Program-made: the position numbers and the translations under genes
Source of the DNA: CAMDPA01 sp965223035
GTDB taxonomy: Bacteria; Pseudomonadota; Alphaproteobacteria; Rhizobiales; Hyphomicrobiaceae
Length of the DNA stretch: 64,000 bases
NCBI GenBank assembly: GCA_965223035.1
Contig: OZ244980.1
Span: forward strand, 868,001-932,000
Direction of reading: 5' to 3'
The notes under the pieces: generated by a model
What the model saw: only the letters and a program-made list of their open reading frames with translations
What the model was told of the DNA's origin: nothing
The model's database searches: none
Shown: positions 25,822-35,316 of the stretch, piece after piece
Numbering within the stretch: position 1 is the stretch's first letter
Layout of the letters: each line of letters opens with the position of its first letter

Positions 25822-25953
25822 GACTTCGATCCGTTCGCATGAGCCATCGTCGGCGCCGATTGGGGTGATAGGCCAGGACGCGGTCGAGGCAAAGCAATTG
25901 CGTTTCGGATCGCTAACGGCGCGATGTATGGTGTGTTTGGTCGGCGGGCCTCA

Positions 25954-26823
25954 TCACTCGGCGGCACTGGCCGGCGATCGACCCTTGGCATCTTCCTCCG
26001 CCTCCATCGCCTTCAGGGCTTCGAGGCTTGGCATGGCCACGACACTGTAGCCACAATCGACGAAGTGCACTTCTCCGGTCACGGCGCCAGCCATGTCAGA
26101 GACAAGGTAGAGTGCGGAGCCACCGACCTCGTCCAGCGTCGGCGTCCGCTGCATTGGCGCATGCTCCCTTTGGTAATTGAACAGTGCACGTGCATCCGTG
26201 ATGCCGGCGCCGGCCAGCGTGCGCATGGGTCCAGCGGAGAGCGCGTTGACGCGGATACCTTTGGGGCCAAAATCCGCCGCCAGATAGCGCACCGACGCTT
26301 CCAGCGCCGCCTTGGCGACCCCCATGACGTTATAGCAGGGCACCCATCTCGTCGCGCCCCCGTACGTCAAGGTTAACAGCGAGCCACCCGCGGGCATCAA
26401 ATCGGCGGCGCGCTTGGCCACCTCCGTGAAGGAGAAGCATGAGATCACCATCGTGTTCGTGAAATTCTCACGCGTCGTGTCGGCATAACGGCCTGAGAGT
26501 TCGCGTCGGTCCGAAAAAGCTAGCGCATGCACGACGAAATCGAGGCTGCCCCAGGTGCTTGCGATCTTTTCGAAAACGGCATCGACCGAACGCAAATCAG
26601 TCACATCGCAGGACTCGATGATGTCTGAACCGACCGATTGAGCGAGCGGAATGGCGCGTCGACCGAAGGCGTCCCCTTGATACGTAAACGCCAGCTTTGC
26701 GCCCTGCCCAGCCAGCACGCGGGCAATGCCCCATGCGATCGAGCGCTCATTGGCGACACCCATCACAAGTCCTCGTTTGCCGGCCAACAGTGGCCCGGGC
26801 TTGGCGATGTCATTGGCGGCCAT
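25954..26823 (-). CDS. fabI: Enoyl-[acyl-carrier-protein] reductase (NADH), FabI
   Basis: 289 aa short-chain dehydrogenase-like protein. GVANERSIAWGIA is the FabI nucleotide motif; TYGGATRWVPCYNVMGVAKAA gives the catalytic Tyr-x6-Tyr...Lys arrangement (GATR where E. coli has GAER). Reduces trans-2-enoyl-ACP in fatty acid elongation. Start ATG 26823; the frame extends further up without family similarity. It is the last gene of fabA-fabB-fabI. Confidence 0.94.
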   Translation of the reverse strand: MAANDIAKPGPLLAGKRGLVMGVANERSIAWGIARVLAGQGAKLAFTYQGDAFGRRAIPLAQSVGSDIIESCDVTDLRSVDAVFEKIASTWGSLDFVVHALAFSDRRELSGRYADTTRENFTNTMVISCFSFTEVAKRAADLMPAGGSLLTLTYGGATRWVPCYNVMGVAKAALEASVRYLAADFGPKGIRVNALSAGPMRTLAGAGITDARALFNYQREHAPMQRTPTLDEVGGSALYLVSDMAGAVTGEVHFVDCGYSVVAMPSLEALKAMEAEEDAKGRSPASAAE

Positions 26824-26966
26824 AGTCGCTCCTGAGCTTTCCATAGGGGTTGAGACCCGTACCGGCCAGCGGGTGATCCGCAACCTCAACAATCCTCATT
26901 CAATCAGTTCACCGCAATCGCGGATCCGCACCAGGCACCTGGTCGGTATGGCACGAACAGCCGCGA

Positions 26967-28199
26967 TCACCCGTCGAGGCGACGGAACACCAAGGTGGCA
27001 TTGGTACCGCCGAAGCCGAAGCTGTTCGACATGACACAGTTAAGCGCGAGACCGTCCTCACGTTGTTGGGCGATCGGTAGATCCTTGAATGCCGGATCAA
27101 GATGATCGATGTTGGCGCTCTCGCAGACAAAGCCATTGTTCATCATAACTAGGGAGTAGATCGCCTCTTGCACGCCAATGGCGCCGAGTGAATGGCCTGT
27201 CAGCGACTTGGTGGCGGAAATGTGCGGGACCCGCTTGCCGAAGACATCACGTATGGCTTCCATTTCCCGTAGGTCGCCCACCGGCGTCGCTGTCGCATGC
27301 GGATTGATGTAGTCGATCGGCCCGATGCCATGGCCGTTGAAACCTTGCATTGCCAAGCGCATGCAACGGATAGCGCCTTCGCCCGACGGGGCAACCATGT
27401 CGAAGCCATCGGAGGTGGCACCGTATCCCACGACCTCGCCATAGATCCTGGCACCACGCGCCTTGGCGCGCTCCAGCGCCTCCAGCACCAAAACACCGGC
27501 ACCGCCAGCGATCACGAAGCCGTCGCGATCCCGATCGAACGCCCGACTGGCCCGTTCCGGGGTGGCGTTGTAACTGGTCGACATCGCGCCCATCGCATCG
27601 AACAGGTCGGACAGCGTCCAGTCCAATTCTTCGCAGCCACCGGCGAACATCACGTCTTGCTTGCCCCATTGAATGAGCTCGGCCGCGTTGCCAATGCAAT
27701 GGGCGCTGGTGGCGCAGGCTGAGGAGATCGAATAGTTGGTCCCCTTGATCTGGAACGCCGTCGCGAGCACGCCGGACGGACCAGAGCACATCGCCTTCGG
27801 CACCTCGAACGGGCCGATTTTCTTCGGGCCGCCGGACGACATCGTGGTTTGCGCTGCAGCAACGATCGCCACTGTGGAGGGACCGCCAGCGCCCATCACG
27901 ATACCGGTTCGCTCATTTGAGATCTCGTCGGGTTCCAACGCGGCATCGCGTATCGCCTGATCCATGGCGACATAATTCCAGCCCATGCCATCGTTCATGA
28001 AGCGTTTGGCCTTGCGCGGTACCATCGACTGCCAGTCGATCTTCGGTGCGCCATGGACTTGGCAGCGAAAGCCGCGCTCGGCGTACTGTTCCGCCTTGAC
28101 GATGCCAGAACGGCCCTCGCGCAACGAGGCCAGCACCTCTTGCGTGCTGTTGCCGATGCTGGAGACGATTCCCATACCGGTGACGACGACGCGTCGCAT
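26967..28199 (-). CDS. fabB: 3-oxoacyl-[acyl-carrier-protein] synthase I, FabB
   Basis: 410 aa condensing enzyme. The catalytic triad is Cys162 (SSACATSAHC), His301 (NPHATATP, where HGTST is more common) and His336 (SLTGHSLGA). With FabA it makes unsaturated fatty acids. Start ATG 28199 begins MRRVVVTGMG, the family N-terminus. It sits 189 bp after fabA and 143 bp before fabI on the same strand. Confidence 0.95.
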   Translation of the reverse strand: MRRVVVTGMGIVSSIGNSTQEVLASLREGRSGIVKAEQYAERGFRCQVHGAPKIDWQSMVPRKAKRFMNDGMGWNYVAMDQAIRDAALEPDEISNERTGIVMGAGGPSTVAIVAAAQTTMSSGGPKKIGPFEVPKAMCSGPSGVLATAFQIKGTNYSISSACATSAHCIGNAAELIQWGKQDVMFAGGCEELDWTLSDLFDAMGAMSTSYNATPERASRAFDRDRDGFVIAGGAGVLVLEALERAKARGARIYGEVVGYGATSDGFDMVAPSGEGAIRCMRLAMQGFNGHGIGPIDYINPHATATPVGDLREMEAIRDVFGKRVPHISATKSLTGHSLGAIGVQEAIYSLVMMNNGFVCESANIDHLDPAFKDLPIAQQREDGLALNCVMSNSFGFGGTNATLVFRRLDG

Positions 28200-28388
28200 G
28201 ATCGTAGTCCTTTGACCGCTGTAGCCCGCAGACTTGCAGCATGGACGCCGTTCGCCCACGCGCCTCACGATGACCGATCGTTCAGCCGCGGGCCTGTTTC
28301 CAGTCCTGTGGCAGGTGACGCTTCGCGCGTGCACGCCGCCGAAGAAAGTGTGCGATCACCCGTTACGGTCATCGCAGTCCGGATCGGG

Positions 28389-28928
28389 CTAGGATCCCGA
28401 GGCAACCGGCACTCCGTTCTCGAACAGCCCGACCCTGAGATCCGTCGCCGTGTAGATCACCTCTCCATCCGCCTTCATGATGCCGTCGGCAATCGCTAGC
28501 TTCAACCTGCGCAGAATCACCCGCTTGAGGTCAACGACATACTCGATTTGCTTGATCGACGGTAACACCATGCCGGTGAATTTGACTTCCCCGACGCCCA
28601 ACGCCCGTCCCCGGCCCGGCGCGCCGAGCCATCCCAGGAAAAAGCCGGTCAGTTGCCACAAGGCGTCCAATCCCAGGCATCCGGGCATAACGGGGTCGCC
28701 TTTGAAATGGCAGGCGAAGAACCATTCCGACAGGGGATTGCCGGCAATCGGCATATTCGCCGCAACTTGGCCTTTGCCATGCACACCGCCGGTCTCGCTG
28801 ATCGCCGAAATCCGCTCAAACATCAGCATCGGAGGTAACGGCAGCTGCGCGTTGCCCGGCCCAAACAGTTCGCCGCGCGCGCAGGCCAGAAGATCCTCGT
28901 ATTCGTAGCTGGAGCGCCGTTCGGCCAT
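28389..28928 (-). CDS. fabA: 3-hydroxydecanoyl-[acyl-carrier-protein] dehydratase/isomerase, FabA
   Basis: 179 aa hot-dog fold enzyme. Catalytic His74 (FFACHFKGDPVMPG) and Asp88 (GCLGLDALWQ) match E. coli FabA His70 and Asp84. Start ATG 28928 begins MAERRSSYEYEDLL, close to the family. It introduces the cis double bond at C10. First gene of the fab cluster; divergent from olsB. Confidence 0.95.
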   Translation of the reverse strand: MAERRSSYEYEDLLACARGELFGPGNAQLPLPPMLMFERISAISETGGVHGKGQVAANMPIAGNPLSEWFFACHFKGDPVMPGCLGLDALWQLTGFFLGWLGAPGRGRALGVGEVKFTGMVLPSIKQIEYVVDLKRVILRRLKLAIADGIMKADGEVIYTATDLRVGLFENGVPVASGS

Positions 28929-29382
28929 CGCCTGTCCTAGTTCGCCCGTCACAATTGGTGATTGCCGCAGTTGCGGTCCGCGATAGCGACTATCACCTGT
29001 CCCATTCGATATGTCGAGCCGCCGAAGCGCGCCCGCGATGGCCATCAGGGCCAGATCGGTTGTGGGCTGCAGTGGCCCCGCTCATCTTAGCTGTTTATCA
29101 TACAGGTTCGTGCTCCAAAAGCCGGTGCGTTCACGGTGCCCCCGGCGCCCAACCAGGCAGCTCCCGCGGAAGGCACCGGTCGCAGCTGGGTAGGCAGCAC
29201 ACAAGCTGGGAATGCATCGTCTCGGCATTGCGCAAGATTGTCAGACCGCTCAAATAAGTTTAGAGCCATATCAATGTCATGCGTTCGGGCCGAGCGGGGG
29301 CTTGGGTTGGATCGTAGCGAGAGACTTGGTGCGGGATTTGCAATTGGTGGCGCTCAGACGGGGTGCGCAGGGGGAGACGACG
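28929..29382. other. Divergent fabA/olsB intergenic region
   Basis: 454 bp with no supported gene. It must hold the fabA and olsB promoters, but no clear -35/-10 pair or operator stands out. A Fur-family irr gene, often found beside fabA in Alphaproteobacteria, is absent. Confidence 0.45.
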
Positions 29383-30366
29383 ATGGGCATGATACCGCCG
29401 CTTCTGCTGGGAAGAAAAGTGCCCACCCACCAGGCGCGCCGGGCCAAATCCACTGATCCGCTTGAGCGGTCCGGATTGTGGTTCACGCGCCGCCAGCCCC
29501 CTCCCAAGATCTACGGCCGAATCGGCGATTTGGAAGTCCGGCTGGCGCGGCGGCGGGCCGATATCAAGCTTGCACAGCGCCTGCGCTACGACGTGTTTTA
29601 TGGCGAAATGTCGGCCACGCCGTCGTTTACGGCACGCATGCGTCGGCGCGACGAGGACCAGTACGATGCGGTTTGCGATCACCTGTTGGTGTTTGATACC
29701 TCACCCGAGGTCACCTCGGACGGCGCACCGACGGCGGGTCGACAGCCACGAGTCATCGGCACCTACCGCGTCCTGCGACAGGAAGTGGCACAACGCACGC
29801 TCGGTTTTTATACGCAAGGCGAGTTTGATCTGACGCCCGTGCTTGACCGGCTTTCGCCTCAACATCGCTTCATGGAGTTGGGGCGCAGCTGCGTTCTGAA
29901 GCCTTACCGCAACAAGCGTACCGTCGAATTGCTTTGGCACGGGCTATGGACCTATGTGCGCGAGCACAAGATCGACGTCATGCTGGGTTGCGCCAGTTTT
30001 GAGGGCACGGATCCGGCCGAGCACGCCATGGCGCTGTCCTTCCTCCGTCATCACGCGCTGGCGACGCCGGATTGGTATATGCGGGCGCACGACCACCTGT
30101 ACGTGCCGATGGATCAGATCGCGAAGGACAAGATCGATGCCAAGGCTGCCTTGCGCGCCATGCCGCCGTTGATCAAAGGCTATCTGCGCTTGGGTGCGAT
30201 GGTCGGAGACGGGGCGGTCATCGACCACCAGTTCGGGACGACGGACGTGCTGATCGTGCTGCCCGTCGCAAAGATCGATCCGCGCTATTTTGTCCATTTC
30301 GGTAGTCCCGAGGAGCGTGAGAGCCGTGTTGCTATCACCCGCAAATCGACGACGTCGGGAGGTTGA
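29383..30366 (+). CDS. olsB: GNAT-family ornithine-acyl[ACP] N-acyltransferase (OlsB-like)
   Basis: 327 aa. Start ATG 29383 follows GGGGAGA by 6 nt. The core has OlsB features: AQRLRYDVFYGEM, CDHLLVFD, GTYRVLRQ, FMELGRSCVLKPYRNKRTVELLW and MLGCASFEGTDPAEHA. It makes lyso-ornithine lipid, a phosphorus-free membrane lipid. No olsA acyltransferase is adjacent. Its position opposite fabA fits lipid synthesis. The last 20 residues are variable. Confidence 0.85.
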   Translation: MGMIPPLLLGRKVPTHQARRAKSTDPLERSGLWFTRRQPPPKIYGRIGDLEVRLARRRADIKLAQRLRYDVFYGEMSATPSFTARMRRRDEDQYDAVCDHLLVFDTSPEVTSDGAPTAGRQPRVIGTYRVLRQEVAQRTLGFYTQGEFDLTPVLDRLSPQHRFMELGRSCVLKPYRNKRTVELLWHGLWTYVREHKIDVMLGCASFEGTDPAEHAMALSFLRHHALATPDWYMRAHDHLYVPMDQIAKDKIDAKAALRAMPPLIKGYLRLGAMVGDGAVIDHQFGTTDVLIVLPVAKIDPRYFVHFGSPEERESRVAITRKSTTSGG

Positions 30367-30384
30367 TCGGGCTCATGTGTCGCG

Positions 30385-30537
30385 CTAGATCATCGCGCCT
30401 TAAATCGGAACCGCAACGCCGGTTCCAATTGCGCCGGTTCCGATTTAAGGCGCAAAGATGATCGCTCTTAAAGTGTTGAGCAACTTTCTGCGTTTAATCG
30501 GGATCGTTCCGATTCCGATTAAAGGCAGGTGGCTCTA
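30385..30537 (-). repeat. Family 1 repeat, full form with extra CAATTG segment
   Basis: CTAG at both ends, B then A. Module B carries an added GGTTCCAATTGCGCCGG segment in its loop, also seen in the copy at 34926. The rest of the gap to recQ contains a Family 2 fragment only. Confidence 0.87.
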
Positions 30538-30709
30538 GCGCGCAATGGACGCCGACGGGAAGACCGTGTGTCGCACGCCGATAGCGCGGGCCTAGCGCGT
30601 TCCAGCTAACTTTGCAACGCTGTTAACTTTGCGATGCTGTCGATCATTTCCGCGTCACGTTGGGGCTTCTCCCGCCGGTGCTTGAATGGGTCGGATCGAG
30701 GCGTTGCAG

Positions 30710-30754
30710 GCCGCGTGCGGGCCAGCTGATCCGCCTCAGGCGAAGTTGATCTCG
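30710..30754. repeat. Family 2 repeat fragment
   Basis: GCGGGCCAGCTGATCCGCC followed by TCAGGCGAAGTTGATCTCG, a decayed minihairpin and CTAG end. Confidence 0.5.
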
Positions 30755-30794
30755 TCCGTTTTTGTCCGACCGGCGATCACGCGGGCCGACCCGA

Positions 30795-32996
30795 TCAAGC
30801 GATTTCCGCCAGCATGCACCTGAGCGTTCCATAATCATAGCGGCCATCGAGCGCGGCGTGCGCGGGGCCAACCCTACCGCTGTCAACGGTACCCAGTTGC
30901 TCGAAGGTGGCCAGGATCTCATCGATCTGCGCGTCATCGAGATCGACGACCGTTCGCGCCGCGATCAAGCCCGCCTCGATGGCTACGGCCAGGTGGTCAA
31001 AGACCGTATCCCGACCCAACTGGCGCGAAGCGGCGATCGCGTCGACATCAAGCCCCTCAAGATGCAACGCTAGCGACCGATTGACCGTGGCTGAAAGCTG
31101 ATTGCTGAGCGCGGGATGCCGCTGATGGCGTTCGACGGTCTGCAAAATCTGCTTGCCAAATTTTTCCACCTTGCTGGCGCCTAGCCCGGATATCTCGCGC
31201 AACTGGGCAAGGTCTCTCGGTCGCTTCGCGGCGATCTCGGCGATCGTCTTGTCATGAAAAATGACATAGGGCGGCACCTTCGCGCTGGCTGCCAGGGCTT
31301 GACGCAAGGTTTTCAAAGCCCCGATCAGCGGTTGATCTGCTGCCGGGGCCAAGCTGAGCCCGCCGGATTTGGGCTTGCGCTCGCGACCGCGCTTGGTGGC
31401 GGCCGCCGGCTGCCGCATGCGAAACGTTTGCTCGCCGCGCAGCAAGCAGCGAGCGCCGGCGCCCAACTGCAGCGTGCCGTAACCTTCATCGTCACCGACA
31501 AGCAGGCCGTGGGCCACCAGTTGGCGGAACAGCCGCCGCCAGCCGGCCGCGTCGAAGTCGGCGCCGAGCCCGAACACGCGCAGCCGATCATGGGCGTTGC
31601 TCTTGATACGCGGGTTGGCCTTGCCGAGCAGAACATCGATGAGATAGCCGACGCCGAACCGCTGCCCGGTGCGATAGACTGCCGACAGCGCCTTTTGCGT
31701 GGGCACCGTCGCATCGATCGTCTGTGGTGGCTCCAGGCAGGTGTCGCAATTGCCGCATGGCGCGGTCAACCGCTCGCCGAAATAGGCCAATAGGGCCTGG
31801 CGCCGGCAGCTGGCCAACTCGCAGATGCCGATCAACGCGTCCAGCTTTTGGCGCTGAGCCAGCTTGTAGGCGTCGCTGCCTTCGGAGCGGTCGATCCATT
31901 GACGCAGCTGAATGACGTCTTGCATGCCGTAGGCCAGCCACGCATGCGCTGGCTCGCCGTCCCGCCCCGCTCGTCCGGTTTCCTGATAGTACGCCTCGAC
32001 GGTCTTCGGCAGATTGAGATGGGCCACGAACCTGACGTCAGGTTTATCAATGCCCATGCCGAACGCGATGGTCGCAACGACGACCAGTCCATCTTCGGAC
32101 AGGAAGCGCTCCTGCGCCGCGCGGCGCACCTGCGCGCTCAGTCCTGCGTGGTAGGCGATGGCTTTGTGGCCCTTGGCCGTCAGCCACGCCGCGGTCTCGT
32201 CCACACCACGACGCGAGAGGCAGTAGACAATGCCGGCGTCGGTCGGATGCTCCGCCGAGATGAAGCGCCACAGCTGCTCGCGGGCGCTGACGCCTCCCAT
32301 CTCGGCGATGGTATATCGGATGTTCGGCCGGTCGAAGCTGGCCACAAACCGTCGTGCCGTGTGAAGTCCAAGTTCGCGAACGATCTCCTCGCGCGTGCGC
32401 TCATCGGCGGTGGCGGTCAGCGCGATCCGTGGCACGTCGGGAAACCGATCGGCAAGGAGCCGCAACTGTCGATACTCGGGGCGGAAATCGTGTCCCCATT
32501 GGGAGACGCAGTGGGCCTCGTCGATCGCGAACACGGCGATCTTGGTCTGCGACAGCAGTGTGAGCATGCGCTCCTGCAGCAGGCGTTCAGGGGCAACGTA
32601 GACGATGTCGAGATCACCCGATAGAAGCCGGCGCTCGACCTCGTCTTGCTCGGCGTAGCCCAGCGACGAATTGAGGAACGCGGCGGCGACGCCGGCCTGG
32701 CGCAGGGCGTCGACTTGGTCCTGCATCAAGGCGATCAGCGGGGAAACAACGATGCCGGTGCCGTCGCGCACCAGCGCGGGGATCTGGTAGCACAGCGACT
32801 TGCCGCCGCCGGTTGGCATCAAGACCAAGGCGTCTTCGCCGGCGATCAGGGTCTCGACCACGTCGGCCTGGTGAGAGCGGAAGCTTTGATAGCCGAACAC
32901 ACGTTCGAGCACCTCCAGGGCGGCATTGGCCCCAGAGCCGTTCTGGACGGCGTTGCCCAACCAGCTTGTAGCAGGTGCAAGGACCGGCAACCCCAT
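30795..32996 (-). CDS. recQ: ATP-dependent DNA helicase RecQ
   Basis: 733 aa. Walker A is MPTGGGKS at 60-67, DEAH at 159-162, aromatic loop QWGHDFRPEY, helicase motif VI QETGRAGRDG, four Cys of the RecQ zinc-binding region (ASCRRQALL and APCGNCDTC), a winged-helix segment, an HRDC domain around 530-600 and a C-terminal helix-turn-helix tail. It unwinds DNA in repair with RecFOR. ATG at 32996 has an AAGGGGGG about 10 nt upstream; a GTG 10 codons earlier is less likely. Confidence 0.95.
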   Translation of the reverse strand: MGLPVLAPATSWLGNAVQNGSGANAALEVLERVFGYQSFRSHQADVVETLIAGEDALVLMPTGGGKSLCYQIPALVRDGTGIVVSPLIALMQDQVDALRQAGVAAAFLNSSLGYAEQDEVERRLLSGDLDIVYVAPERLLQERMLTLLSQTKIAVFAIDEAHCVSQWGHDFRPEYRQLRLLADRFPDVPRIALTATADERTREEIVRELGLHTARRFVASFDRPNIRYTIAEMGGVSAREQLWRFISAEHPTDAGIVYCLSRRGVDETAAWLTAKGHKAIAYHAGLSAQVRRAAQERFLSEDGLVVVATIAFGMGIDKPDVRFVAHLNLPKTVEAYYQETGRAGRDGEPAHAWLAYGMQDVIQLRQWIDRSEGSDAYKLAQRQKLDALIGICELASCRRQALLAYFGERLTAPCGNCDTCLEPPQTIDATVPTQKALSAVYRTGQRFGVGYLIDVLLGKANPRIKSNAHDRLRVFGLGADFDAAGWRRLFRQLVAHGLLVGDDEGYGTLQLGAGARCLLRGEQTFRMRQPAAATKRGRERKPKSGGLSLAPAADQPLIGALKTLRQALAASAKVPPYVIFHDKTIAEIAAKRPRDLAQLREISGLGASKVEKFGKQILQTVERHQRHPALSNQLSATVNRSLALHLEGLDVDAIAASRQLGRDTVFDHLAVAIEAGLIAARTVVDLDDAQIDEILATFEQLGTVDSGRVGPAHAALDGRYDYGTLRCMLAEIA

Positions 32997-33323
32997 GCCG
33001 CAACTACCCCCCTTGATGACTCTCACGGGTCAGAATCGGTCCAAGATGGACCAGCCCGCCGGGATTAGATAGGGCGCCGTTGCAACTGCTCTGTACAAAT
33101 CCGCATCTGTCGCGGGTAAGGTCTGTGCCTCGTCCGTGGCCAGTGTTAGGAGGTGGTCGGGAGTCCGCCTGTGCTGATGCGACCCGACGTGAATATCCGA
33201 TGAACCGCCCCTTCAGGCGAGGCACATGACGAACCGGGTAAACCTTGCATATCTGCACCCCGGCCCGAGGCATGCCAGGGAAGCGGCGAACCAACACCAA
33301 AGGTAAGGCAAGGGGAATTGACT
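32997..33323. other. Divergent recQ/small protein intergenic region
   Basis: 327 bp without a supported gene. No repeat family member and no clear operator were seen. Confidence 0.4.
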
Positions 33324-33608
33324 ATGCCGAAACATCGGAAGACTGCGGCCGCTGCGGCCCTGGCTCTGATCGGCGCGACGTCGATCTTGGGGGTCAGTGC
33401 AGCCCAGGCGAACTGTAAGTGGTATGCCAATACTGCGCTGCAGCAACAAAAGCTCAACGTCGACAACAAGTGTGGCTATACCGGACCGACTTGGTCTTCG
33501 GACCGCCGAGGTCATTTGCGCTGGTGTGCCGCGGTTTCGCCGAACCAGTGGAAGCAACAGGCGCAGTTCCGCGACAAGGAACTTGATAAGTGCGGTGTAA
33601 AGAGATAG
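33324..33608 (+). CDS. Small exported protein with four Cys
   Basis: 94 aa. A signal peptide (KHRKTAAAAALALIGATS...) is cleaved after AAQA near residue 29. The mature part of about 65 residues begins NCKWYANTALQQQKLN and has four Cys that could form two disulfides, with a Trp-rich middle. Probably periplasmic. No function assigned. ATG at 33324 is chosen over a TTG two codons earlier; AAGG lies upstream. Confidence 0.68.
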   Translation: MPKHRKTAAAAALALIGATSILGVSAAQANCKWYANTALQQQKLNVDNKCGYTGPTWSSDRRGHLRWCAAVSPNQWKQQAQFRDKELDKCGVKR

Positions 33609-33822
33609 CCGGCGCCGTCGTCACAGCGATATCGGCCGCGCTGGCGCGAGCAATATCGGTTGCGATGCGGTCACCAGGGGTGCCCGCCCTCGGGCCAAAC
33701 GCTGGGGCCAAACGCTGGGGTGAGATCAAGATTGTTTCCGCCTGCGGCGGACATGACCTGTGGGACTGGCCTTATTGACCGAACAGACGGCATCGCAGCG
33801 CACATCAACCCCTAAATCGGCT

Positions 33823-34914
33823 TCACCTCTGGTTGGCTGCAGCACACAGGCTCAGATCGCCGCCATCTGGAAGCGGTGCAAACATGGCATCGACCGCTTC
33901 GTCGCTGAGATCCTCCAGTCGCGCCGGGTTCCATTGAGGCCGCTTGTCCTTGTCGATCAACAAGGCTCGGATTCCCTCCAAAAATTCGCCGCGCTCAAAC
34001 AGACGAACAGTGAGCCGGTATTCCATCCTCAACGCCTTCTCAAGGCCGGGCAGGTCTCCAGCCTTGCGGATCGCGGCCAGCGTCGTCTTCATCGACAGCG
34101 GTGAGCGGGCGGGAAACGCCGCCGCTGCAGTCTGCGCAAAGGCACTGGGCATGGCGTCGAGCCGCCGCTTGATGTCCTCCACCGTCGCGGCACCGAACGC
34201 GGCGTCGATTTCCGCGCGATGGGCAGCCAGCTCGGACGGCGGCGGCGCGGTCGCGAACTGGGCGATGATCGCCGACACCGGCTCCTTGGTCTCGCTCAAG
34301 GTCGTGACAAGCTGCTCCTGTTGATCGGCGGCCACGCAGGTATCGGAAAAGCCGGCGTAGATCGCGTCGCCGGCGTTCATGCGATAACCGATCAAGCCAA
34401 GATAGCTGCCGATCTCGCCGGGGCAGCGCGACAACAGCCACGTGCCACCGACGTCCGGGATCAGCCCGATCGAGGTCTCTGGCATCGCCAACGCGGAGCG
34501 CTGCGTGACGATGCGAAAACTGGCGTGCGCTGACAGGCCGATGCCTCCACCCATGACGATGCCGTCTTGCAGCGCCACGAACGGCTTGGGATAGCGTGCG
34601 ATCAAGGCATTCAGGCGATACTCGTCGCTCCAAAACTTGCGTGCGAACGCAGATCCCTCAGTCCTGGTGTTGTAAAGCGAGATCACATCGCCGCCGGCAC
34701 AAAGGCCACGGCTGCCGGCTCCATCCAGCACCACCAGCGCCACGGCTGGGTCGTCGGCCCAGGTCCGCAGCGCCTGATAGATCGGTGCGACCATGGGATA
34801 ACTCAAAGCATTCAGGGACTTCGGCCGATTGAGCGTGATCCGCCCGGCGCGTCCCTGGCGGCGAGTGATGACATCAAGGGACGACGCCGGCGACTTCGGC
34901 AAGGGATCTGACAA
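33823..34914 (-). CDS. Enoyl-CoA hydratase/isomerase family protein, likely 3-hydroxyisobutyryl-CoA hydrolase
   Basis: 363 aa crotonase-fold protein, longer than a plain enoyl-CoA hydratase and matching 3-hydroxyisobutyryl-CoA hydrolases of valine breakdown. GAGSRGLCAGGDVISLY (residues 60-76) forms the oxyanion hole, and MGGGIGLSAHASFRIVTQ and PETSIGLIPDVGGTW follow. The C-terminal extension with LRMEYRL and FLEGIRALLIDKDKRPQW is typical of the hydrolase group. Stands alone between a secreted protein gene and a repeat. Confidence 0.85.
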   Translation of the reverse strand: MSDPLPKSPASSLDVITRRQGRAGRITLNRPKSLNALSYPMVAPIYQALRTWADDPAVALVVLDGAGSRGLCAGGDVISLYNTRTEGSAFARKFWSDEYRLNALIARYPKPFVALQDGIVMGGGIGLSAHASFRIVTQRSALAMPETSIGLIPDVGGTWLLSRCPGEIGSYLGLIGYRMNAGDAIYAGFSDTCVAADQQEQLVTTLSETKEPVSAIIAQFATAPPPSELAAHRAEIDAAFGAATVEDIKRRLDAMPSAFAQTAAAAFPARSPLSMKTTLAAIRKAGDLPGLEKALRMEYRLTVRLFERGEFLEGIRALLIDKDKRPQWNPARLEDLSDEAVDAMFAPLPDGGDLSLCAAANQR

Positions 34915-34925
34915 GGCGGGCCTCG

Positions 34926-35079
34926 CTAGAGCAACCTGCCTTTGATCGGAATCGGAACGATCCCGATCAAAGGCAGAAAGTTGCTCACCACTTTAACAGC
35001 GATCATCTTTGCGCCTTAAATCGGAACCGGCGCAATTGGAATCGGCGTTGCGGTTCCGATTTAAGGCGCGATGATCTAG
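34926..35079 (+). repeat. Family 1 repeat, full form with extra CAATTG segment
   Basis: A then B, CTAG at both ends. Module B has the added GGCGCAATTGGAATCGGC segment, the inverse of that in the copy at 30385. The following 230 bp to the secreted protein gene hold nothing recognised. Confidence 0.87.
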
Positions 35080-35316
35080 CGCTACGACATCTGGGCGACC
35101 GGCCCGTCGCACCAACTTGGTTGGGGACGACGGCCACTGCCAGATACCGGATCCGGCTGTTGTTCGGCAAGTGAGGCGGTGAGGTCGCCTGGATCGGGTG
35201 ATGCCTACTGGTTGAGAACGCGCTCCAGCCGACCCGTTGCGGTAGGCTTTGCCCACAGCCTGCCGCGATGCTGGTATCACTGTTGTGACCGGCACAAGCA
35301 ATAGTGATGGCTCCAG

